Assembly: GCA_024763595.1 (NCBI GenBank)
Contig: JANTFK010000028.1
Location: forward strand, 1 to 15,552
Source of the DNA: Bacteroidales bacterium
GTDB taxonomy: Bacteria > Bacteroidota > Bacteroidia > Bacteroidales > GCA-2748055
Direction: 5' to 3'
DNA length: 15,552 nucleotides
Numbering within the stretch: the stretch's first letter is position 1; the number at the start of each line of letters is the position of its first letter. The notes below the pieces were generated by a model. The model made no database searches and was not told the origin of the DNA. It saw only the letters and a list, made by a program, of their open reading frames with translations. A program made the translations under genes and the position numbers. Shown one piece after another: positions 9,002-15,552 of this stretch.

Positions 9002-10576
9002 TTATGCTTCCTGAATTCTTTTGGGATAATCCAGGTTAAAGTGAAGGCCCCTGCTTTCTTTTCTGGCCTGGGCCATTTTAATCACCAGATATCCCACGTT
9101 GATCAGATTGCGTAACTCGCATATCCTGAGTGATACTTTTGATTTCTTATAAAGCTCCTCTGTCTCCCGGTAGATGATTTCAAGTCTTACTGCAGCCCTT
9201 TCAAGGCGAAGATCAGAACGAACGATCCCCACATAGTTTGACATGATCTGCTTCACCTCTTTCATATTCTGTGTGATCAGCACCATCTCTTCCGGATGGG
9301 TGGTTCCTGCATCATTCCAGGAAGGAATATGTTCTGCAAAATCATAATCCGGTACATGTTTCACCGCATGTTTCGCCGCACGGTCAGCAAATACAATGGC
9401 CTCAATGAGTGAATTGGAAGCCAGCCTGTTTGCTCCGTGGAGCCCTGTGGAAGATACCTCCCCAACTGCATAGAGCCGGTTGATCCATGTCCGGGCATTC
9501 ACATCCACCTTGACACCTCCGCAAACGTAATGTGCTGCAGGCACAACCGGGATCCGGTCTCTGGCAATATCAATACCAATCGATTTACACTTCTCTGTAA
9601 TATTGGGGAAATGTTCCTTCAGGGTTTTCTCATTCAGGTGGGTGGTATCCAGGTATACAAAATCGTGACCATGGATCTTCATCTCATTGTCAATGGCCCT
9701 GGCTACGATATCCCTGGGTGCCAGGCTTCCCCGTTTATCATATTTATTCATGAACTTCTCACCCTCCGGGTTCCTGAGAACTCCTCCATACCCACGCATG
9801 GCTTCAGTGATCAGGAAAGAGGGTGATTCACCCGGGTTGTAAAGGGAAGTTGGATGAAACTGTATGAACTCCATATTCTCAATAACTCCTTTCGCCCTGT
9901 ATACCATGGCAACCCCGTCGCCCGTCGCCACGACCGGATTTGTGGTGGTGGAGTAAAGGTTACCTGCGCCTCCTGAGGCAAGCAGGGTCGTTTTCGCAAG
10001 GATCTTGATCACCTCTTCTGTTTTCAGGTTCAGTACATAGGCCCCGTAACACTCAATATCGGTCATATGCCGCTTCACCAGTTTCCCCAGATGATGCTGT
10101 GTAATTAGATCCACAGCAAAATGGTGCTCCAGAATATCAATCTCAGGATGCCTGCGGGCCTGCACTGAAAGAGCCCGCTGAATCTCCTGCCCCGTATTGT
10201 CCTTATGATGCAGGATCCGGTACTCAGAGTGCCCCCCCTCTTTGGCCAGTTCATATTTCCCGTTGGCTTCCTTATCAAAGTGTGTGCCCCACTTTATTAG
10301 CTTCCGGATCTGTGCCGGAGCCTCTTTTACCACCAATTTAACCACCTCTTCATTACACAGGTTATCCCCTGCTATCAGTGTATCCTTCACATGTTTCTCA
10401 TAACTGTCCGGTTCATAAGTAACAGCTGCAACACCTCCCTGGGCATACCTTGTATTTGTCTCATCCATGTCTGCCTTTGTGATCAGGCAAACTTTCCCGT
10501 GATCGGCTGCTTTCAGGGCAAAACTCAGGCCTCCCAACCCGGACCCAATCACCAAAAAATCATATTTTCGCTCCAT
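9002..10576 (-). CDS. nadB: L-aspartate oxidase
   Basis: This 524-residue FAD enzyme oxidises L-aspartate to iminoaspartate, the first step of de novo NAD synthesis. The N-terminal dinucleotide-binding motif is GSGLGGLS (11-18). TRYAQGGVAA aligns with the SdhA flavin-attachment region but has no histidine, as expected for non-covalent FAD. Active-site blocks include EGGHSEYR (113-120), QFHPTSLY with His241, APRDIVARA with Arg288, PAAHYVCGG with His349, and GANRLASNSL with Arg384. The C-terminal helical domain is intact. The start is ATG 10576: a longer frame runs to 10768 but would add 64 residues overlapping the divergent epimerase gene, whereas MERKYDFLVIGSG is a normal NadB start. Known NadB enzymes can use fumarate or oxygen as acceptor. 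nadA and nadC are not in the window. Confidence 0.95.
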   Translation of the reverse strand: MERKYDFLVIGSGLGGLSFALKAADHGKVCLITKADMDETNTRYAQGGVAAVTYEPDSYEKHVKDTLIAGDNLCNEEVVKLVVKEAPAQIRKLIKWGTHFDKEANGKYELAKEGGHSEYRILHHKDNTGQEIQRALSVQARRHPEIDILEHHFAVDLITQHHLGKLVKRHMTDIECYGAYVLNLKTEEVIKILAKTTLLASGGAGNLYSTTTNPVVATGDGVAMVYRAKGVIENMEFIQFHPTSLYNPGESPSFLITEAMRGYGGVLRNPEGEKFMNKYDKRGSLAPRDIVARAIDNEMKIHGHDFVYLDTTHLNEKTLKEHFPNITEKCKSIGIDIARDRIPVVPAAHYVCGGVKVDVNARTWINRLYAVGEVSSTGLHGANRLASNSLIEAIVFADRAAKHAVKHVPDYDFAEHIPSWNDAGTTHPEEMVLITQNMKEVKQIMSNYVGIVRSDLRLERAAVRLEIIYRETEELYKKSKVSLRICELRNLINVGYLVIKMAQARKESRGLHFNLDYPKRIQEA

Positions 10577-10599
10577 AGTACATCCAATGAGTTCTATAA

Positions 10600-10607
10600 C
10601 AAATATA
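10600..10607 (-). promoter_or_regulatory. Candidate -7 element for nadB
   Basis: The minus strand reads TATATTTG, an exact TAnnTTTG match and the same octamer as in the sdh promoter. The nadB ATG follows 23 bases downstream, so the leader would be under 20 bases. The -33 region is poor. The element also supports the short nadB start, since it lies inside the longer frame. Confidence 0.5.
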
Positions 10608-10638
10608 GGAAAACCTTCAGAGAATAATATTAATAAGC

Positions 10639-10646
10639 TACTTTTG
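10639..10646 (+). promoter_or_regulatory. Candidate -7 element immediately before the epimerase ATG
   Basis: TACTTTTG matches TAnnTTTG exactly, but only six bases separate it from the ATG at 10653. Transcription from it would give a leaderless or nearly leaderless mRNA. The -33 region is not convincing, so this may be a chance match. Confidence 0.3.
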
Positions 10647-10652
10647 AAAGGC

Positions 10653-11804
10653 ATGATAACAATCCTCACTATCGTCGGGGCCAGGCCCCAGTTCATTAAA
10701 GCTGCTGCACTGAGCAGGGAGATAAGGAAGGAATATAGCACTAAGATCCGCGAGGTGATCCTGCACACCGGTCAGCATTACGACACCTCCATGTCGGAAA
10801 TATTTTTCCGGGAGATGCAGATCCCCGTACCGGATTACAAGCTGGATATCGGTTCCGATACCCACGGGAAGCAGACAGGAAAAATGCTTCAGGGAATTGA
10901 AACAATCTTGTTGACGGAAAAACCGGATGGTGTCATTGTGTATGGAGATACCAATTCTACCCTGGCTGGAGCGCTGGCTGCAGCAAAGTTGCAGATACCG
11001 GTCATTCATATTGAAGCCGGATTAAGGTCATACAATAAACGAATGCCCGAAGAGATCAACCGCATCACGTGTGATCATGTGAGTACACTGCTTTTCTCCC
11101 CTACACTCACCGGGGTAAAAAACCTTTTAACTGAAGGTATCGTTCACAGTAATCAGCCACCTTTCACCTTCGACCACCCGGGTGTTTACCACTGCGGGGA
11201 CCTGATGTATGACAATACCCTCTACTTCAATGAGGCGGCCAGAAAGCGTTCCACCATCCTGCGGGACCAGGGACTGGAGGGTCATCCTTTTATGCTGGCT
11301 ACGATACACAGGCCCTTCAATACCGATGTGAAAACCAACCTGAAAAATATTCTCCACGCACTGCATCAGGTTTCCCGGGAACGCCGGATCCCTGTGATCC
11401 TTCCTCTTCATCCCCGTACTGTCCGTGCTGTCGAAGAGCTGAGAGCGGAAGGTGCATGGAGCATAAGCGGTGACGTTCCATCGATCCGGTTGCTGGATGC
11501 AGTCTCTTTCCTGGATATGATATGCCTGGAAACGGATGCAGATCTGATACTTACTGATTCGGGAGGGGTACAGAAAGAGGCGTGGTTTCTGAAAAAACCG
11601 GTAGTGGTCCTCAGGGAGGAAACCGAGTGGATCGAGATCATTGAATCGGGAAACGGAAAACTTACAGGAGCATCTCCGGAAAAAATCCTGGAGGCCGCGC
11701 TGGGTTACCTGGATAACCCGCCAGCCTCATTTCCTCCCATCTTTGGGAACGGGCATGCTGCCAGGGAGATCCTGGAAGTACTCACATCGGTGCAATGGCA
11801 GTAA
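10653..11804 (+). CDS. Non-hydrolysing UDP-N-acetylglucosamine 2-epimerase (WecB-like)
   Basis: This 383-residue cytoplasmic enzyme of the GT-B-fold epimerase family most likely converts UDP-GlcNAc to UDP-ManNAc for cell-surface polysaccharide. The N-terminus MITILTIVGARPQFIKAAAL is the conserved start. Catalytic candidates are Asp99 (VYGDTNST), Glu121 (HIEAGLRS), Glu133/Glu134 (MPEEINR) and His219 (TIHRPFN). DSGGVQKEA (302-310) binds the nucleotide sugar. The segment REETEWIE (321-328) resembles the branch that includes WbpI-type UDP-2,3-diacetamido-glucuronate 2-epimerases, so another UDP-amino sugar is possible and no gene symbol is given. ATG 10653 is chosen because a 22-residue extension from ATG 10587 is not family-like. 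The gene is divergent from nadB, and 94 bp separate it from glyS. Confidence 0.9.
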   Translation: MITILTIVGARPQFIKAAALSREIRKEYSTKIREVILHTGQHYDTSMSEIFFREMQIPVPDYKLDIGSDTHGKQTGKMLQGIETILLTEKPDGVIVYGDTNSTLAGALAAAKLQIPVIHIEAGLRSYNKRMPEEINRITCDHVSTLLFSPTLTGVKNLLTEGIVHSNQPPFTFDHPGVYHCGDLMYDNTLYFNEAARKRSTILRDQGLEGHPFMLATIHRPFNTDVKTNLKNILHALHQVSRERRIPVILPLHPRTVRAVEELRAEGAWSISGDVPSIRLLDAVSFLDMICLETDADLILTDSGGVQKEAWFLKKPVVVLREETEWIEIIESGNGKLTGASPEKILEAALGYLDNPPASFPPIFGNGHAAREILEVLTSVQWQ

Positions 11805-11837
11805 TGCATCAATCCAGATGGTTTATTCACTGTTTTT

Positions 11838-11869
11838 TATGGACGTTTCAATTGCCTGATGTACTTTTG
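11838..11869 (+). promoter_or_regulatory. Candidate glyS promoter
   Basis: TACTTTTG at 11862-11869 is an exact TAnnTTTG match, and TATG at 11838-11841 is a one-mismatch -33 element at a 20-base spacing. Transcription would start near 11876, before the ATG at 11899. The in-frame GTG at 11869 overlaps the -7 element and so is unlikely to be the start. Confidence 0.55.
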
Positions 11870-11898
11870 TGGATCTAATTATAAAAAAGGGATTGTAT

Positions 11899-13449
11899 AT
11901 GGCGCAGGAAGATGTGTTTAAAAAGCTGGTGGCTCATTGTAAGGAGTATGGTTTTGTGTTTCCATCCAGTGAGATCTATGACGGACTGGCTGCAGTTTAT
12001 GATTACGGCCAGTATGGCGTGGAACTGAAGAATAATATTAAGAAGTACTGGTGGGATTCACTGGTCCTGCTCCATGAAAATATTGTGGGCCTTGATGCAG
12101 CTATCTTTATGCATCCTACAATATGGAAAGCTTCCGGTCACGTTGATGCTTTTAACGATCCCCTGGTCGATAACAGGGACTCCAAAAAAAGATACCGTGC
12201 CGATGTGCTGATCGAAGATCAGATGGCCAAATATGAAGGGAAAATCCTGAAGGAGGTTGAGAAGGCCCGCAAGCGATTTGGCGAGGATTTTGACGAAGAA
12301 CAGTTTCGCAGCACCAATCAGCGGGTACTGCGGAACCAGGAGAAGCTGGAGAAGCTGCACAGCAGGTATGTGAGGGCGATGAATGATTCTGACCTGGAGG
12401 AACTCTGGCAGATCATCATTGATGAAGAGATTGTATGTCCCATCTCAGGAACCCGGAACTGGACAGAAGTACGACAGTTTAACCTGATGTTTTCCACAGA
12501 AATGGGTTCCACTGCAGAAAGCGCCAGTAAAATTTATCTACGCCCCGAAACTGCCCAGGGTATTTTTGTGAACTACCTGAATGTTCAGAAGTCGGGCAGG
12601 ATGAAGATCCCGTTCGGCATTGCCCAAACCGGGAAAGCATTCCGAAATGAGATTGTTGCCAGGCAGTTTATTTTCAGGATGCGGGAATTTGAACAGATGG
12701 AGATGCAGTTTTTCGTTCCGCCCGGAACTGAACTGGAATGGTTCCGGTACTGGAAAGAGGCCCGCATGAAATGGCACCGTGCCCTTGGCTTTGGAGATGA
12801 TCATTACCGCTTCCATGACCATGATAAGCTGGCCCACTATGCCAATGCAGCCACCGATATTGAATACCGGTTCCCATTTGGATTCAAGGAAGTGGAAGGA
12901 ATTCACTCCCGCACCGATTTCGACCTGGGCAGCCACCAGGAATACTCCGGTAAAAAGATGCAGTATTTCGATCCCGATACCAATCAAAATTACGTTCCCT
13001 ATGTGGTGGAAACATCCATTGGACTGGACCGTATGTTCCTTCAGATCATCTCTGCTGCATATCATGAAGAGGAACTTATCAAAGAGGATGGGACCCGGGA
13101 CTCCAGGGTGGTATTGAGACTCCCCCCGGTACTGGCCCCGGTTAAGCTGGCAGTTTTTCCGCTGACCAAAAAAGATAACCTGCCTGAAAAAGCCAGGTCC
13201 ATTGTGAATGAACTGAAGTTCGATTTCAACTGCCAGTATGAAGAGAAAGATTCCATCGGTAAACGATACAGGAGGCAGGATGCCATCGGGACACCCTACT
13301 GTATTACCGTGGACCATCAAACCCTACAGGACAATACTGTCACCATCCGTTACAGGGATTCCATGAAACAGGACCGGGTCGGGATCCCCAATCTGAAAGC
13401 AACCATCAAGGAGAAAGTGGACATCAGCAACCTGCTTAAACAACTTTAA
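11899..13449 (+). CDS. glyS: Glycine--tRNA ligase, alpha2 dimeric type
   Basis: This 516-residue class II synthetase charges tRNA-Gly with glycine. The N-terminus FVFPSSEIYDGLAAVYDYG (19-37) and the SGHVDAFNDPLV block (79-90) are family hallmarks. LRPETAQGIF (214-223) and the motif-2 region FRNEIVARQFIFRMREFEQ (248-266) build the ATP and glycine site. Motif 3 includes SIGLDRMF (373-380). The C-terminal anticodon-binding domain begins near PPVLAPVKLAVFPL (409-422). It is the single-chain form, unlike the alpha2beta2 enzyme of many Proteobacteria. ATG 11899 is preceded by AAGGG at a suitable distance, which supports it over GTG 11869. The glycosyltransferase gene follows after 12 bp, so it may be read through from this gene. 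Confidence 0.97.
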   Translation: MAQEDVFKKLVAHCKEYGFVFPSSEIYDGLAAVYDYGQYGVELKNNIKKYWWDSLVLLHENIVGLDAAIFMHPTIWKASGHVDAFNDPLVDNRDSKKRYRADVLIEDQMAKYEGKILKEVEKARKRFGEDFDEEQFRSTNQRVLRNQEKLEKLHSRYVRAMNDSDLEELWQIIIDEEIVCPISGTRNWTEVRQFNLMFSTEMGSTAESASKIYLRPETAQGIFVNYLNVQKSGRMKIPFGIAQTGKAFRNEIVARQFIFRMREFEQMEMQFFVPPGTELEWFRYWKEARMKWHRALGFGDDHYRFHDHDKLAHYANAATDIEYRFPFGFKEVEGIHSRTDFDLGSHQEYSGKKMQYFDPDTNQNYVPYVVETSIGLDRMFLQIISAAYHEEELIKEDGTRDSRVVLRLPPVLAPVKLAVFPLTKKDNLPEKARSIVNELKFDFNCQYEEKDSIGKRYRRQDAIGTPYCITVDHQTLQDNTVTIRYRDSMKQDRVGIPNLKATIKEKVDISNLLKQL

Positions 13450-13461
13450 TCTTTACATGCC

Positions 13462-14793
13462 GTGAGAAGGGTACTGGTTATCACCTATTATTGGCCTCCG
13501 TCAGGAGGTGCCGGTGTACAGCGATGGCTGAAATTTACCAAGTACCTGCCCCTTTTGAACTGGCAACCGGTAATCTACACGCCTGAAAATCCGGAAGCCC
13601 CTGTTGATGATCCTTCTTTGCAGGCTGATATTCTCCCGGAAACCGAAGTACTAAAAAGACCGATCTGGGAACCTTACTCCGTCTACAAACGGTTTATGGG
13701 TATGAAGCCGGGATCACGTATCAATGCAGGGTTCCTCAGCGAACAGGAAAAATCTCATAAGAAAGAGGGCATCTCTGTCTGGATCAGGGGAAACTTTTTT
13801 ATCCCCGATGCCAGGAAATTCTGGATCAAACCATCTGTCAGGTACCTGATAAAATACCTGCATAAAAACCCGGTTGATGCCATTATCTCCACTGGTCCGC
13901 CTCACACCATGCATCTGATCGCCCTCAGACTCAAGGAAAAGCTGGGTGTTCCCTGGATGGCCGACTTCCGGGATCCCTGGACCGAGATTGATTATTATGA
14001 TCAGCTCAGGCTTACCCGCAGAGCGGACCGCAAACATAAAACCCTGGAAAAACACGTGCTACACCGGGCAGACCGGGTAGTGGTAGTCGGCCGGACCATG
14101 TCTGAACGGTATAACATGATCGCCGGGATTCAACCCCTTGTTGTTCCCAATGGATTTGACGAAGAAGACTTTCAAAAGGCAGAGAAGGCAGATCCACTTA
14201 AGGAGTTTACCATCATTCATATTGGTGCCATGAACCGGGACCGCAATCATGCCATATTTTGGGAAGCAGTTGCTGAACTGCTCAAAGAGGAACCTGCACT
14301 CACTTCAGGTTTCAGGATCCGGTTGGTGGGGAAGCTGGATCGTTCTGTTCACGAAAGCATTGCCCGTTATGCCCTGGAAGAACAGGTGTCAGTCACTCCA
14401 TATCTTCCTCATAATCAAATTATCTCCATGCTTAAATCTGCGTCAGCGCTCTATCTTCCCATCAATAACACTCCCAATGCCAGATTGATCCAGACCGGTA
14501 AGCTTTTTGAATACCTGGCAGCAGGCAGGCCTATTCTGGGGATAGGACCGGTGGATGGAGATGCTGCAGGGATCATAGAGGAATGCAAGGCCGGCACGAT
14601 GATAGGATTTGATCATATGGAAGAAGTGAAAGGTACATTGCTGCAATGGATCAAATTAAGCCTTGACGGAAAGCTTGCTGCAGAGACATCCGGTACCGGA
14701 AAATTCTCACGCAGGAACCTGACCGCTGTACTGGCAGGTGAACTGGATAAACTGACAGGGGCGCATAATCGAACTATAACCAAAACATCATGA
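13462..14793 (+). CDS. Glycosyltransferase, family 4-like
   Basis: This 443-residue protein has the two Rossmann-like halves of a GT-B glycosyltransferase. The N-terminal half opens with VLVITYYWPPSGGAGVQRW (4-22), whose glycine-rich loop contacts the acceptor or donor in family members. It contains ISTGPPHTMHLIA (142-154) and ADFRDPW (167-173). The C-terminal half has VVPNGFDEEDF (227-237), IIHIGAMNRDRN (251-262) and TGKLFEYLAAGRPIL (345-359), the usual nucleotide-sugar site. Donor and acceptor cannot be named. The GTG start at 13462 is used because the nearby ATG at 13457 is out of frame and soon stops. The gene follows glyS by 12 bp, and its stop overlaps the next gene's ATG, which suggests translational coupling with the YfhO-like protein. 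Confidence 0.9.
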   Translation: MRRVLVITYYWPPSGGAGVQRWLKFTKYLPLLNWQPVIYTPENPEAPVDDPSLQADILPETEVLKRPIWEPYSVYKRFMGMKPGSRINAGFLSEQEKSHKKEGISVWIRGNFFIPDARKFWIKPSVRYLIKYLHKNPVDAIISTGPPHTMHLIALRLKEKLGVPWMADFRDPWTEIDYYDQLRLTRRADRKHKTLEKHVLHRADRVVVVGRTMSERYNMIAGIQPLVVPNGFDEEDFQKAEKADPLKEFTIIHIGAMNRDRNHAIFWEAVAELLKEEPALTSGFRIRLVGKLDRSVHESIARYALEEQVSVTPYLPHNQIISMLKSASALYLPINNTPNARLIQTGKLFEYLAAGRPILGIGPVDGDAAGIIEECKAGTMIGFDHMEEVKGTLLQWIKLSLDGKLAAETSGTGKFSRRNLTAVLAGELDKLTGAHNRTITKTS

Positions 14794-15552
14794 CCATGAA
14801 GTTGAAAGAACTATTGCCCGGTTTCGTTCCGCACGTTGTCGCAATCGTATTGTTCCTGATCATTGGGTTCGCCTATTTCCCGGAGGTGCTAGAAGGGAAA
14901 CAACTGGGGGGACATGACAATGCCAGTTTCAAGGGTATGGCCAGGGAACTGATAGATTACAGGGAAGAAACAGGCAGGGAGGCATTATGGAGCAACAACA
15001 TGTTTGGCGGGATGCCAGGCTATATGACAAGCACCGTGTACAAAGGGAACAAGCTCAGGTTCCTCTCCGGTCTCCTCCTGGCCGGACCCAGGCCTATAAG
15101 TTTCATTTTTCTTTACATGATCGGTTTCTATGTTCTGCTGCTCTCCCTACGGGTCAATCCATGGCTGGCCATTGCAGGGGCCATAGCATTTGCTTTCTCT
15201 TCCTATAACTTTGTGATCATAGCCGCCGGCCACAACTCCAAGGCCATTGCAATCGGATATATGGCACCGGTGTTGGCAGGGATCATGATATCATTCAGGG
15301 GCATGAAAATTCTGGGTGCGGCGTTGACCGGGATCGCCCTTTCTCTTCAAATCATGGCAGGACATCCGCAGATCACCTATTATACACTGATCATTATCCT
15401 GCTGTTTGGATTAACCCAGTTATACTACGCCATTCGTGAAAAATACTTCCGGGAGTTCCTGATCACCGGAGCTATTCTGCTGGTCGCCCTGGGACTGGGG
15501 GTACTCAGCAATGCTGCCAGACTGGGGACCATCATGGAATATGGTAAATATT
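14790..15552 (+). CDS. YfhO-like polytopic membrane protein, C-terminus cut by window edge
   Basis: The frame is open from ATG 14790 to the window end, giving 254 residues of an incomplete protein. A first membrane helix lies at about residues 12-32. A loop with LGGHDNASFKGMARE (39-53) and WSNNMFGGMPGYM (67-79) follows, then hydrophobic helices at roughly 103-122, 124-145, 153-170, 174-190, 195-214 and 222-242. This first helix, long polar loop and helix bundle resembles the large YfhO-family membrane proteins of Bacteroidota, which are multi-helix proteins linked to cell-wall or surface-glycan glycosylation. That function is taken from the family and is not shown here. The ATG overlaps the glycosyltransferase stop as ATGA; an in-frame ATG two codons later is an alternative start. 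Confidence 0.82.
   Translation, partial: MTMKLKELLPGFVPHVVAIVLFLIIGFAYFPEVLEGKQLGGHDNASFKGMARELIDYREETGREALWSNNMFGGMPGYMTSTVYKGNKLRFLSGLLLAGPRPISFIFLYMIGFYVLLLSLRVNPWLAIAGAIAFAFSSYNFVIIAAGHNSKAIAIGYMAPVLAGIMISFRGMKILGAALTGIALSLQIMAGHPQITYYTLIIILLFGLTQLYYAIREKYFREFLITGAILLVALGLGVLSNAARLGTIMEYGKY

Noticed and set aside
10577..10768. N-terminal 64-residue extension of nadB
   Set aside because: It would cover the divergent epimerase start and the nadB -7 element, and is not a NadB-like sequence; ATG 10576 gives the standard N-terminus.
12538..13320. A 260-codon leftward open frame inside glyS
   Set aside because: It is fully antisense to glyS catalytic and anticodon-binding regions, with no plausible start context or product.

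Overview
The window looks like chromosomal DNA of a Bacteroidota member, probably Bacteroidales-like. This is inferred from several candidate promoters with the TAnnTTTG -7 element used by that phylum, weak Shine-Dalgarno sequences, a three-subunit type-B succinate dehydrogenase/fumarate reductase in the order sdhC-sdhA-sdhB, an alpha2-type glycyl-tRNA synthetase, and a 244-residue protein starting MPYRRLPNTD that resembles conserved Bacteroidota hypotheticals. I see no transposase, integrase, phage gene, CRISPR array, tRNA or rRNA.

Layout. 1-1074 (minus): an aminopeptidase P-type M24 peptidase, cut by the window edge. 1075-1211: divergent intergenic region with the sdh promoter and a small inverted repeat. 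1212-4589 (plus): the sdhCAB operon. 4595-5983 (minus): a second, divergent-sequence M24 Xaa-Pro aminopeptidase, meeting sdhB tail to tail with 5 bp between stops. 5984-6265: AT-rich intergenic region containing an 11-bp perfect inverted repeat around a candidate promoter. 6266-7000 (plus): a helical hypothetical protein of unknown function. 6960-7940 (minus): a CPBP-family membrane glutamic protease whose 3' end overlaps the hypothetical gene by 41 bp. 7957-8970 (plus): a tRNA-dihydrouridine synthase with a GTG start. 9002-10576 (minus): L-aspartate oxidase nadB. 10653-11804 (plus): a non-hydrolysing UDP-sugar 2-epimerase. 11899-13449 (plus): glyS. 13462-14793 (plus): a family-4-like glycosyltransferase. 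14790-15552 and beyond (plus): a YfhO-like polytopic membrane protein, cut by the window edge.

How the parts fit. The sdh enzyme links succinate/fumarate to the quinone pool. NadB, a relative of SdhA lacking the covalent-flavin histidine, can in known organisms use fumarate as electron acceptor to start NAD synthesis, so the two share a metabolite, although they are not in one operon. The epimerase, glycosyltransferase and YfhO-like protein suggest a surface-glycan role near glyS. The rest is ordinary housekeeping.

Three start codons were placed downstream of the longest open frame: pepP-like at 5983 (ATG, not TTG 5989), nadB at 10576 and the epimerase at 10653. glyS is placed at ATG 11899 because the upstream GTG lies in its -7 element. 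I found no convincing new system. The best leads are the inverted-repeat promoter region with the unknown gene it precedes, and the compact or overlapping gene boundaries.
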